A DNA stretch of 64,000 nt from assembly GCF_029968035.1 (NCBI RefSeq), contig NZ_JASCIQ010000010.1:124001-188000 (forward strand). The letters run 5' to 3'. Shown in pieces: positions 54,172 through 62,625 of this stretch. A program made the position numbers and the translations under genes. A model generated the notes under the pieces. The model did not search any database. It saw only the letters and a program-made list of their open reading frames with translations, and was not told where the DNA came from. Each line of letters begins with the position of its first letter. Position 1 is the first letter of the stretch. The DNA comes from Streptomyces cavernicola. Lineage in GTDB: Bacteria; Actinomycetota; Actinomycetes; Streptomycetales; Streptomycetaceae.

Positions 54172-57100
54172 GTGTCGCCACAGTCCCCCAGTAACTCGAG
54201 CACCACGACCGACCAAGAGGGGCAGGGCAAGAACCCTGCCGCTGCTTTCGGTCCCAACGAGTGGCTCGTCGACGAGATCTACCAGCAGTACCTCCAGGAC
54301 CCGAACTCGGTTGACCGAGCCTGGTGGGACTTCTTCGCCGACTACAAGCCGGGGGGCGCCACCGCCGCTCCGGCCCAGCCGACGCAGGCTCCCGCCACCG
54401 GTACCGCAGCCGCGGGGGCTGCGGTGACTCCCACCAAGCCGAGCGCTCCCGCAGGCGTTTCGACGCAGACCCCGGCCCCCGCGAAGCCCGCGGCGGACGC
54501 CCCGGTCAAGCCGGCCCCCGCAGCGCCCGCCCCGGTGAAGCCCGCGGCCCCGGCCGCGCCCGCCGCCGCGAAGCCCGCTGCCGCGCCGAAGAAGGCCGAG
54601 CCGGCCGCCGAGGCCCCCGCGGGCCCCGAGCTGGTCACGCTGCGCGGCCCCGCCGCCGCCGTCGCGAAGAACATGAACGCCTCCATCGAGGTCCCCACGG
54701 CCACGTCCGTGCGCGCGGTCCCGGTGAAGCTGCTCTTCGACAACCGCATCGTCATCAACAACCACCTGAAGCGCGCCCGGGGCGGGAAGATCTCCTTCAC
54801 CCACCTCATCGGGTACGCGATGGTGCAGGCCATCAAGGCCATGCCGTCGATGAACCACTCCTTCGCGGAGAAGGACGGCAAGCCCACCCTGGTCAAGCCG
54901 GAGCACATCAACTTCGGCCTCGCCATCGACCTGGTCAAGCCCAACGGCGACCGCCAGCTCGTGGTCGCGGGCATCAAGAAGGCCGAGACCCTGAACTTCT
55001 TCGAGTTCTGGCAGGCCTACGAGGACATCGTCCGGCGCGCCCGCAACGGCAAGCTCGGCATGGACGACTTCACCGGTGTCACGGTCTCGCTGACCAACCC
55101 CGGCGGCCTCGGCACCGTCCACTCCGTGCCGCGCCTGATGCCCGGCCAGTCGGTCATCATGGGCGTCGGCTCCATGGACTACCCGGCGGAGTTCCAGGGC
55201 ACCTCCCAGGACACCCTGAACAAGCTCGGCATCTCGAAGGTCATGACGCTCACGTCGACCTACGACCACCGGGTCATCCAGGGCGCCGCCTCCGGCGAGT
55301 TCCTGCGCATCGTGGCCAACTTCCTCCTCGGCGAGGAGGGTTTCTACGACGACATCTTCAAGTCGCTGCGCATCCCCTACGAGCCGGTCCGCTGGCTCAA
55401 GGACATCGACGCGTCGCACGACGACGACGTCACGAAGGCCGCCCGCGTCTTCGAGCTGATCCACTCCTACCGGGTCCGCGGCCACGTCATGGCCGACACC
55501 GACCCGCTGGAGTACCGCCAGCGCAAGCACCCTGACCTGGACATCACCGAGCACGGCCTCACCCTGTGGGACCTGGAGCGGGAGTTCGCGGTCGGCGGGT
55601 TCGCCGGTCAGTCGATGATGAAGCTCCGCGACATCCTCGGCGTGCTGCGTGAGTCGTACTGCCGCACCACCGGCGTCGAGTTCATGCACATCCAGGACCC
55701 GAAGCAGCGCAAGTGGCTGCAGGACCGCATCGAGCGACCGCGCAACAAGCCGGAGCGCGAGGAGCAGCTGCGCATCCTGCGCCGGCTGAACGCCGCCGAG
55801 GCCTTCGAGACGTTCCTGCAGACCAAGTACGTCGGCCAGAAGCGGTTCTCCCTGGAGGGCGGCGAGTCCGTCATCCCGCTGCTCGACGCGGTCATCGACT
55901 CGGCCGCCGAGTCGCGCCTGGACGAGGTCGTCATCGGCATGGCCCACCGCGGCCGCCTGAACGTCCTCGCCAACATCGTCGGCAAGTCGTACGCGCAGAT
56001 CTTCCGCGAGTTCGAGGGCAACCTCGACCCGAAGTCGATGCACGGCTCCGGCGACGTGAAGTACCACCTGGGCGCCGAGGGCACCTTCACCGGTCTCGAC
56101 GGCGAGCAGATCAAGGTCTCGCTCGCCGCGAACCCCTCCCACCTGGAGGCGGTCGACCCGGTCCTGGAGGGCATCGCCCGCGCCAAGCAGGACATCATCA
56201 ACAAGGGCGGCACGGACTTCACGGTCCTGCCGGTGGCGATCCACGGCGACGCGGCCTTCGCGGGCCAGGGCGTCGTGGCCGAGACCCTGAACATGTCGCA
56301 GCTGCGCGGCTACCGCACCGGCGGCACCGTGCACGTCGTCATCAACAACCAGGTCGGCTTCACGGCGGCGCCCGAGTCCTCGCGCTCCTCCATGTACTCG
56401 ACCGACGTGGCGCGGATGATCGAGGCCCCGATCTTCCACGTCAACGGCGACGACCCCGAGGCCGTCGTCCGCGTCGCGCGCCTTGCCTTCGAGTTCCGGC
56501 AGGCGTTCAACAAGGACGTGGTCATCGACCTCATCTGCTACCGCCGCCGCGGGCACAACGAGTCGGACAACCCGGCGTTCACGCAGCCGCTGATGTACGA
56601 CCTGATCGACAAGAAGCGCTCGGTGCGCAAGCTCTACACCGAGTCCCTCATCGGTCGCGGCGACATCACCCTCGAAGAGGCCGAGCAGGCGCTGCAGGAC
56701 TACCAGGGCCAGCTGGAGAAGGTCTTCACCGAGGTCCGCGAGGCCACCCAGCAGTCCGCTCCGGGCGAAGTCCCGGGCGCCGAGGCCGAGTTCCCGGTCG
56801 CGGTCAAGACGGCCGTCTCGCAGGAGGTCGTCAAGCGGATCGCCGAGTCCCAGGTCAACATCCCCGACCGCGTCACCGTGCACCCGCGGCTGCTGCCGCA
56901 GCTGCAGCGCCGCGCGTCCATGGTCGAGGACGACACCATCGACTGGGGCATGGGCGAGACCCTGGCCATCGGTTCGCTGCTCCTGGAAGGCACCCCGGTC
57001 CGCCTCGCGGGCCAGGACTCCCGCCGCGGCACCTTCGGCCAGCGCCACGCGGTCCTCATCGACCGCGAGACCGGCGACGACTTCACGCCGCTCCTGTACC

Positions 57101-57987
57101 TCTCCGAGGACCAGGCCCGGTACAACGTCTACGACTCGCTGCTCTCCGAGTACGCGGCGATGGGCTTCGAGTACGGCTACTCGCTGGCCCGTCCCGAGGC
57201 GCTCGTGATGTGGGAGGCGCAGTTCGGTGACTTCGTCAACGGCGCGCAGACCGTCGTCGACGAGTTCATCACCTCCGCCGAGCAGAAGTGGGGCCAGCAC
57301 TCCGGCGTCACCCTGCTCCTGCCGCACGGCTACGAGGGCCAGGGCCCGGACCACTCGTCCGCACGCCCGGAGCGGTTCCTGCAGCTGTGCGCGCAGAACA
57401 ACATGACGGTCGCCATGCCGACGCTGCCGTCGAACTACTTCCACCTCCTGCGGTGGCAGGTGCACAACCCGCACCACAAGCCGCTGATCGTCTTCACCCC
57501 GAAGTCGATGCTGCGCCTGAAGGCCGCGGCCTCGAAGGCGGAGGAGTTCACGACGGGCGGCTTCCGCCCCGTCATCGGCGACGAGTCGGTCGACCCGGCC
57601 GCGGTCCGCAAGGTCGTCTTCTGCGCTGGCAAGGTCTACTACGACCTGGAGGCCGAGCGGCAGAAGCGCGGCGCCACGGACACGGCGATCATCCGCATCG
57701 AGCGTCTGTACCCGCTGCCGGGTGCGGAGCTCCAGGAGGAGATCGCCAAGTTCCCGAACGCCGAGAAGTACCTGTGGGCCCAGGAGGAGCCGGCGAACCA
57801 GGGTGCCTGGCCGTTCATCGCGCTCAACCTGATCGACCACCTGGACCTGGCCGTCGGCGCCGACGTCCCGCACGGTGAGCGCCTGCGCCGCATCTCGCGG
57901 CCGCACGGCTCGTCCCCGGCGGTCGGCTCGGCCAAGCGCCACCAGGCCGAGCAGGAGGCGCTCGTCGCGGAGGTCTTCGACGCGTGA
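54172..57987 (+). CDS. kgd: Multifunctional 2-oxoglutarate decarboxylase/dehydrogenase (Kgd)
   Basis: About 1271 residues, the actinobacterial SucA/Kgd that fuses an E2-type succinyltransferase domain to a thiamine-dependent E1. N-terminal segment [20 protein letters not shown], a Pro/Ala-rich linker (about 65-155), the acyltransferase active site [10 protein letters not shown] (about 363), then E1 with [16 protein letters not shown] (thiamine diphosphate, about 690) and [15 protein letters not shown]. It feeds the TCA cycle with DlaT and Lpd, and FHA proteins of the GarA type inhibit it. Start placed at GTG 54172 ([10 protein letters not shown]) over the upstream GTG 54145. Confidence 0.96.
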   Translation: MSPQSPSNSSTTTDQEGQGKNPAAAFGPNEWLVDEIYQQYLQDPNSVDRAWWDFFADYKPGGATAAPAQPTQAPATGTAAAGAAVTPTKPSAPAGVSTQTPAPAKPAADAPVKPAPAAPAPVKPAAPAAPAAAKPAAAPKKAEPAAEAPAGPELVTLRGPAAAVAKNMNASIEVPTATSVRAVPVKLLFDNRIVINNHLKRARGGKISFTHLIGYAMVQAIKAMPSMNHSFAEKDGKPTLVKPEHINFGLAIDLVKPNGDRQLVVAGIKKAETLNFFEFWQAYEDIVRRARNGKLGMDDFTGVTVSLTNPGGLGTVHSVPRLMPGQSVIMGVGSMDYPAEFQGTSQDTLNKLGISKVMTLTSTYDHRVIQGAASGEFLRIVANFLLGEEGFYDDIFKSLRIPYEPVRWLKDIDASHDDDVTKAARVFELIHSYRVRGHVMADTDPLEYRQRKHPDLDITEHGLTLWDLEREFAVGGFAGQSMMKLRDILGVLRESYCRTTGVEFMHIQDPKQRKWLQDRIERPRNKPEREEQLRILRRLNAAEAFETFLQTKYVGQKRFSLEGGESVIPLLDAVIDSAAESRLDEVVIGMAHRGRLNVLANIVGKSYAQIFREFEGNLDPKSMHGSGDVKYHLGAEGTFTGLDGEQIKVSLAANPSHLEAVDPVLEGIARAKQDIINKGGTDFTVLPVAIHGDAAFAGQGVVAETLNMSQLRGYRTGGTVHVVINNQVGFTAAPESSRSSMYSTDVARMIEAPIFHVNGDDPEAVVRVARLAFEFRQAFNKDVVIDLICYRRRGHNESDNPAFTQPLMYDLIDKKRSVRKLYTESLIGRGDITLEEAEQALQDYQGQLEKVFTEVREATQQSAPGEVPGAEAEFPVAVKTAVSQEVVKRIAESQVNIPDRVTVHPRLLPQLQRRASMVEDDTIDWGMGETLAIGSLLLEGTPVRLAGQDSRRGTFGQRHAVLIDRETGDDFTPLLYLSEDQARYNVYDSLLSEYAAMGFEYGYSLARPEALVMWEAQFGDFVNGAQTVVDEFITSAEQKWGQHSGVTLLLPHGYEGQGPDHSSARPERFLQLCAQNNMTVAMPTLPSNYFHLLRWQVHNPHHKPLIVFTPKSMLRLKAAASKAEEFTTGGFRPVIGDESVDPAAVRKVVFCAGKVYYDLEAERQKRGATDTAIIRIERLYPLPGAELQEEIAKFPNAEKYLWAQEEPANQGAWPFIALNLIDHLDLAVGADVPHGERLRRISRPHGSSPAVGSAKRHQAEQEALVAEVFDA

Positions 57988-58025
57988 CGCCGCACTGAGC
58001 GGTAGGCAGTGAGCAGTACGTGAGT

Positions 58026-58057
58026 CGGGCCGCACCCCTTGCCGGGGGTGCGGCCCG
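58026..58057. terminator. Bidirectional terminator between kgd and the TPR gene
   Basis: A perfect 13-bp stem CGGGCCGCACCCC/GGGGTGCGGCCCG with loop TTGCCG lies between two convergent genes, 38 bp after kgd and 43 bp before the end of the minus-strand gene. Two direct copies of CCGCGAGGTGTCGCG follow. Confidence 0.85.
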
Positions 58058-58100
58058 ATCGCGTTGCCGCGAGGTGTCGCGATGGCCGCGAGGTGTCGCG

Positions 58101-61070
58101 TCAGATGGTCTGCGGCTCGAAGTCCCAGTACGGGCGGCGGCCTTCGAACATGTAGCGCACCTGCCGGTGCTTGTCGTAGAGGTTCTCCTCCAGGACGGTG
58201 AGCGCCTCCCGGTGCACCTGCTCGGCCTCCTCGGCGGCGCCGCTCGCGCGCAGGTCCTGGGCCAGGCCCGCCGCCAGGTTCAGGGACAGCACATGCCGCT
58301 CGCCGATCTCGGCGCGGGCCCGGTCGAGGGCGTCCCGGCCGAGCTCGACCGCGCCGGGCAGGTCGCCGGTGGCCGCCCGCGCGGAGGCGCCGTTCATCGC
58401 GCAGCCGATGGACCAGACATGCCGTCGGCCGAGGGCCCGCTCCATCCGTTGCCGGGCCTCCTCGGCGCGCGGCCGGGCCCCGTCGTGGTCGCCCTGGCAG
58501 CGCTGGATCAGCGCGCAGTTGTCCAACAGGCCCGCCGTGTACGGGTGGTGCTCGCCGAGCAGCAGCCGGTACCGGCCGAGGGTGCTCTCGGCCAGCTCCC
58601 GGGCCTCGTCGAGGTCGCCGTTGTCCCGCAGCAGCATCGCGTAGTCCGAGCTGACCATCAGCGTCTCGGGGTGGCTGGGTCCGCGGCGGCGGGAGAAGCG
58701 GTCGAGGACCGAGCGCATCATCACCCGGGCGAAGCCGATGTCGCCCTCGCGGCGCCGGCACAGGGCCAGGTTGTGCTGCGAGAGCAGGCTCTGGCTGTGG
58801 TTCTTGTCGAGGACCTGGGAGTGCAGGTTGCTGTTCTGCTCCTGGATGGCGAGGGCTTCCTCGTACCGCCCGAGGAGGCGGAGCATCCAGGCCGTGTGCA
58901 GGCCGGCGTGGAGGGTGGACTGGCTTCTGCCGCCGAGGAGTTCGATGCTGGACTTCAGGACGCCGCGGTGCAGTTCGTACGACTCCTGGTAGCGGCCGGT
59001 CAGGCCGAGGGCGATGGCCAGGTTGCCGCGCGTGGCCAGGGTGCGCGGCACGCCCTCGTCACCGAGGGCCTCGGCGGACTGGGCGGCCGCCTCGGCGAGG
59101 AGGGTGCGCGCCTCCTCGTAGAGGCCGAGGGCCATCAGGGTGCCCGCGAGGCCGTTCTTGGCGCGCACCACCTGGATCGGCCCCTGCTCGGGGCTTGCGG
59201 TCACGGCTGCCAGGACCTTGCGGCCGAGGCGCTCCGCCGCCGCGTAGTTCCCCAACCGGCGTTCCATGACCATGAGTTGGTGGGTCGCGACGAGCACCTG
59301 CGGGTCGGTGGGGCCGGACTGCGGCGTCCAGGCGTCCACGGTGGCGCGGCCGAGCCGGACGCCCTCCTTGTACTCGCCGCGGACGCGCAGGTATTCGATG
59401 CAGTTGAGGACGAGGGTGCGGACGTCGGGTGAGGCGGAGGCGAGGGCGCCGGCCTCCTCCAGGTGCGGGATCAGCTCCGCGTACCGCGCCCAGTTGCCGG
59501 CCTGGCCGGGCTCGCGCGGGTCGGCCGAGACCAGCACCTGGCAGGCGATGCCGGAGGCCTCCGTCTGCTGCTGCTCGGTGAGTTGGACGCGTACGAAGCG
59601 GTGGAAGAGGCGGTGCATCTGCAGCGCGGAGACGATCTGGGTGTCCAGGTAGGGGCCCTTGTCGTACTCCAGGCGCATCGAGGTGGCCTCGGAGAGTCTG
59701 CGCAGGGTGCCGTTCCAGCTGCTCGGCTCGGCGACGAGCGCCGCCAGGTGGTCCGGCAGGTCGGCCGCACGCGCGGTGCGCAGCAGGCGCACGGGCACGG
59801 CGTCCGGGGAGAAGAACACCAGGAGGCAGAGGAGTTCGTACGCGTGCGGGTGCTTGTCGCGCAGGGTGTTGAGGGTGATGCTCCAGGCCATCTGGAACGT
59901 ACGGTCGTCGCCGTCCGTCGCCACCTGGGCGGCGTGCGGGTCGCCCTCGCGGATCTCGCGTACGTATTCGTCGACGTCGGCGGTGGAGTTGGTGTCCAGC
60001 CAGGCCGCGGTCTGGGCGAGGAGCAGGGGCATGTCCTCGACGGCGTCGGCGAGTTCGGCCGCGGCGTCCTTCCGGAGCCGCTTGGTCCGCAGGCAGGCGA
60101 AGGCCACCGACTCGTCCCGCTCGAAGGGCGGCAGCTCCACGAGTTCCGCGCCGGCCCCGCCCCAGGTCGTGCTGGTCGTGGTGATCAGGAGATGCCCCGG
60201 GCCGTCGGGCAGCACCGCGGCGAGCTCCTCGGGGTCCTCGGCCCCGTCGAGCACGATCAGCCAGCCGCGCCGCTCCGCCAGCTCCCGCTTGACCGCTTCG
60301 ATCCGGCCGCGCAGCACGTCCCCGGTGTCCACGAGCAGGTCGAGCCGGTCGGCGAGCTCGGCGAAGCCCTCGCGGGCGGTGGCGCGTTTGGTCGCCCTGA
60401 CCCACCACACGGTGTCGTACTCGGCGGCGTGCCGGTGCACGAACTCGATGGCAGTGGCGGTCTTGCCGACTCCGTGGACGCCGTGCAGCGCGACCCGCGC
60501 GCCCTCGCCGCCCTCGGTGAACTTGCCGTGCAGCTCGGCGAGTGCCTGCTCGCGGCCGGTGAAGCGGGCGTTGCGGCGGGGCGTGTTCCTGGCCCTCCAG
60601 GTGGTGTCGGGGAAGCGGCCGCGGGCGAGGTCGACGGGCCGGCCCGACTCCGGGGCGAGGCCGAGGGCGTCGAGCAGCCGGGCCTCGGCGGCCTCGGGCG
60701 CGAGGCCGCGCAGCTCGATGACCGGCCCGAGCTCGGCGAGGCCTTCGGGCACCGGCGACGCGGTCACGGTGACCATGACGAGGCGCTCGCGGACGTCCGG
60801 CGCGAGCTCGCGCACGAGGTCGACCCACACGTCGGGCCGCCGGTGGTCCACCCGCAGGAACCAGTCGTCGAGGACGAGGACGATCGGGCCGGGCACGGTC
60901 GTGATCCGGTCGAGGTCCTCGGCGTCCGGGCGCCGGCGCAGCGGGTCCCAGAGCACCGAGCTGGTCTCGGCGCCCGACCTGGCAAGCCGCTCGCTCATCC
61001 AGGCGGCCCAGTGGGCGGACTGGCCCGCGTGGACGAGGGCGAGGTGCTGGGGCGGGGTGGGAGCGGTCAT
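58101..61070 (-). CDS. TIR-like/NB-ARC/TPR protein of an Fxs-type RiPP system
   Basis: 989 residues. Residues 1-135 look like the TIR-like domain of FxsC/FxsT proteins (LALVHAGQSAHWAAWMSERL; VLWDP). An NB-ARC-type NTPase follows: RFTGREQALAEL, Walker A HGVHGVGKTATAIEF (about 196-210), Walker B WLIVLDGAED (about 270-279), then a winged helix. From about 560 to 970 is a TPR array with repeats such as RTLATRGNLAIALGLTGRY. It matches the 'FxSxx-COOH system TPR protein' family in layout. It is the last gene of the operon, 41 bp after the radical SAM gene. Role in RiPP action or regulation unknown; inference only. Confidence 0.85.
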   Translation of the reverse strand: MTAPTPPQHLALVHAGQSAHWAAWMSERLARSGAETSSVLWDPLRRRPDAEDLDRITTVPGPIVLVLDDWFLRVDHRRPDVWVDLVRELAPDVRERLVMVTVTASPVPEGLAELGPVIELRGLAPEAAEARLLDALGLAPESGRPVDLARGRFPDTTWRARNTPRRNARFTGREQALAELHGKFTEGGEGARVALHGVHGVGKTATAIEFVHRHAAEYDTVWWVRATKRATAREGFAELADRLDLLVDTGDVLRGRIEAVKRELAERRGWLIVLDGAEDPEELAAVLPDGPGHLLITTTSTTWGGAGAELVELPPFERDESVAFACLRTKRLRKDAAAELADAVEDMPLLLAQTAAWLDTNSTADVDEYVREIREGDPHAAQVATDGDDRTFQMAWSITLNTLRDKHPHAYELLCLLVFFSPDAVPVRLLRTARAADLPDHLAALVAEPSSWNGTLRRLSEATSMRLEYDKGPYLDTQIVSALQMHRLFHRFVRVQLTEQQQTEASGIACQVLVSADPREPGQAGNWARYAELIPHLEEAGALASASPDVRTLVLNCIEYLRVRGEYKEGVRLGRATVDAWTPQSGPTDPQVLVATHQLMVMERRLGNYAAAERLGRKVLAAVTASPEQGPIQVVRAKNGLAGTLMALGLYEEARTLLAEAAAQSAEALGDEGVPRTLATRGNLAIALGLTGRYQESYELHRGVLKSSIELLGGRSQSTLHAGLHTAWMLRLLGRYEEALAIQEQNSNLHSQVLDKNHSQSLLSQHNLALCRRREGDIGFARVMMRSVLDRFSRRRGPSHPETLMVSSDYAMLLRDNGDLDEARELAESTLGRYRLLLGEHHPYTAGLLDNCALIQRCQGDHDGARPRAEEARQRMERALGRRHVWSIGCAMNGASARAATGDLPGAVELGRDALDRARAEIGERHVLSLNLAAGLAQDLRASGAAEEAEQVHREALTVLEENLYDKHRQVRYMFEGRRPYWDFEPQTI

Positions 61071-61111
61071 TCGGGAGGGCCTCCTCCTCCGTGTCTCTTC
61101 GGGAGGTTACG

Positions 61112-62452
61112 TCACTCTTCGTCAACTACCGGTAAACGTACGTCAGTTAGGGCGCCTTGCGCCGAGTGGACGCCGGGCGGGCCGGACGGGCCGTCGCGGG
61201 TACGGCTGCGGGTGCGCCTTTCCAGTTCGCCGGCGAGGCGGTCGGCGAGGTGGCGGATGAGGCGTTCCAGGTCGGCGCAGTACACGCTGGGGTGCCGGAA
61301 GCCGCCGGTGCGGGCGGAGTAGCGGTGGGCGTAGTTGCCGCCACCGCAGACCCGCACGACCGGGCAGGCCAGGCACTCCTCGGCGAGCGCGCGCAGCCCC
61401 TGCCTGCGGGCGGCGATCCCGGGGTGGCGCAGGGCCTCGTCGAAGGAGTTGCGGAACACGTCGAGGCCGGTGGCGGGCGCCCCGTCGTAGGCGGACTTGA
61501 GCGCGTCGACCTGTTCGACGGCGCCGTCCGTGTCGACCACGACCACGGCGAGCGGGGAGGTCCCGACGGCCTCGGTGGCGCTCTCCGCGCCGAGCAGCAG
61601 CGCCAGGATCTCGCTGAACAGCCGAAGCCGCGGCCGGCCCGGCTCCCGGTCGGCCCACCACTGCTCGAACGCGCCGATCAGCCAGTCCGCGTACGGGGTG
61701 GGGCTCGGCCGGTGCCGACCGGGGGCCGCTGCGGCCCAGTGGGCGTGCGGGAGCAGGAAGTCGAGCGCGGGCGGGCCGAGCCGGCGCAGCGAGCGGTACA
61801 CCTCGCGCGGGTCGGTGACCGGGTCGATGGTGCTGAGCAGGCCCGCGTACGTCTCGGGTCGTGCCGCGAGGAGTCCGGCGGCGCGCCGGACGGCCGGCCA
61901 GGACGGGCGGCCCGCGTGGTCGACCCTGCGGGCGTTCAGGTCCGCGGAGCCTCCGTCGAGGCTGAGGCCGACGCGGATCCCGGCGGCGGCGAACCGGTCG
62001 AGGACCGCCGGGGTGAGCAGGGTGCCGTTGGTCTGCACGGTGACGTCGACCCGCGCGCCCGGCGCCGCCTCCCGTACGGCGGCACGGACCCTATCGGCGT
62101 ACGCGACGAGGAACCCGGGGCCGGCGAGCAGCGGTTCGCCTCCGTGCAGGTCCAGCCGGATGCGGCCGATGCGGTGCGCGGCGGTGTGCTCGGCGATGCG
62201 GTACGCGACCTGGCGGACGGTGGCCTCGGGAATACGATGCGGGCGCTCACGCCAACTGCCGTCGGGGCCGGTGTAGATGTAGCAGTAGGTGCAGGCGAGG
62301 TTGCAGCGGCTGTGCACTTTGAGGACGAACTGACGGAAGCCGGTGGGTGTTTGGGGCTCTTGTTCGTGCTTGTGCTCGTGCTCGTGCGCTTCGGGTCGGC
62401 CCGGCTGAGGCCTGCTGCGCGGCTCGCCCCTGGGACTGTCGGGCCTGCTCAC
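61112..62452 (-). CDS. FxsB-type radical SAM/SPASM peptide maturase
   Basis: 446 residues. The radical SAM cluster motif is CNLACTYCY (Cys 50, 54, 57). The auxiliary-cluster region reads ECLACPVVRVCGGGNYAHRY then SVYC (Cys 360, 363, 369, 392), the hallmark of the FxsB family that forms three-residue cyclophanes on RiPP precursors. A His/Glu-rich stretch (HEHEHKHEQE, about 22-32) precedes the core. No metallohydrolase or hydroxylase extension is fused; the C-terminal 54 residues are basic then disordered. GTG start overlaps the small gene stop (GTGA). I am sure of the superfamily; the exact subfamily is inference. Confidence 0.93.
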   Translation of the reverse strand: MSRPDSPRGEPRSRPQPGRPEAHEHEHKHEQEPQTPTGFRQFVLKVHSRCNLACTYCYIYTGPDGSWRERPHRIPEATVRQVAYRIAEHTAAHRIGRIRLDLHGGEPLLAGPGFLVAYADRVRAAVREAAPGARVDVTVQTNGTLLTPAVLDRFAAAGIRVGLSLDGGSADLNARRVDHAGRPSWPAVRRAAGLLAARPETYAGLLSTIDPVTDPREVYRSLRRLGPPALDFLLPHAHWAAAAPGRHRPSPTPYADWLIGAFEQWWADREPGRPRLRLFSEILALLLGAESATEAVGTSPLAVVVVDTDGAVEQVDALKSAYDGAPATGLDVFRNSFDEALRHPGIAARRQGLRALAEECLACPVVRVCGGGNYAHRYSARTGGFRHPSVYCADLERLIRHLADRLAGELERRTRSRTRDGPSGPPGVHSAQGALTDVRLPVVDEE

Positions 62453-62625
62453 TTGGGGTCCGCCGCATCCGAGTAGTACGCGAGCCCGGCCTCACCGGAG
62501 GCCTCCCGCTCCCCGATCTCGACCAGGACGGCGGCGAGGACCGGGTGGCGGACCGAGCCGGGGGCGGGGCGCGGGAAGACGGGCAGGGGTATGTCCGCGG
62601 AGTCCCCCTGAGCGGGAGTGTTCAT
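62449..62625 (-). CDS. 58-residue candidate RiPP precursor
   Basis: Starts with ATG at 62623-62625 overlapping the upstream TPR gene stop (ATGA), and stops in GTGA overlap with the radical SAM gene. The leader-like part contains IPLPVFPRPAPGSVRHPVLAAVL (landmarks IPLPVFPRPAPG and HPVLAAVLVEIGERE) and an amphipathic stretch; the tail is GEAGLAYYSDAADPK. Classical FxsA peptides end FxSxx; here Y-Y-S-D sits eight residues before the end. Tyr49/50 or Tyr-Ser-Asp are the likely crosslink sites, by analogy with aromatic-x-x cyclophane motifs. No other short gene fits between the two neighbours. Confidence 0.75.
   Translation of the reverse strand: MNTPAQGDSADIPLPVFPRPAPGSVRHPVLAAVLVEIGEREASGEAGLAYYSDAADPK

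Noticed and set aside
54067-58761. Very long open frame antisense to kgd (1564 codons).
   Set aside because: High GC removes stops in the complementary frame. The composition is Arg/Gly/Val-rich, no domain is recognisable, and it runs through two clear genes.
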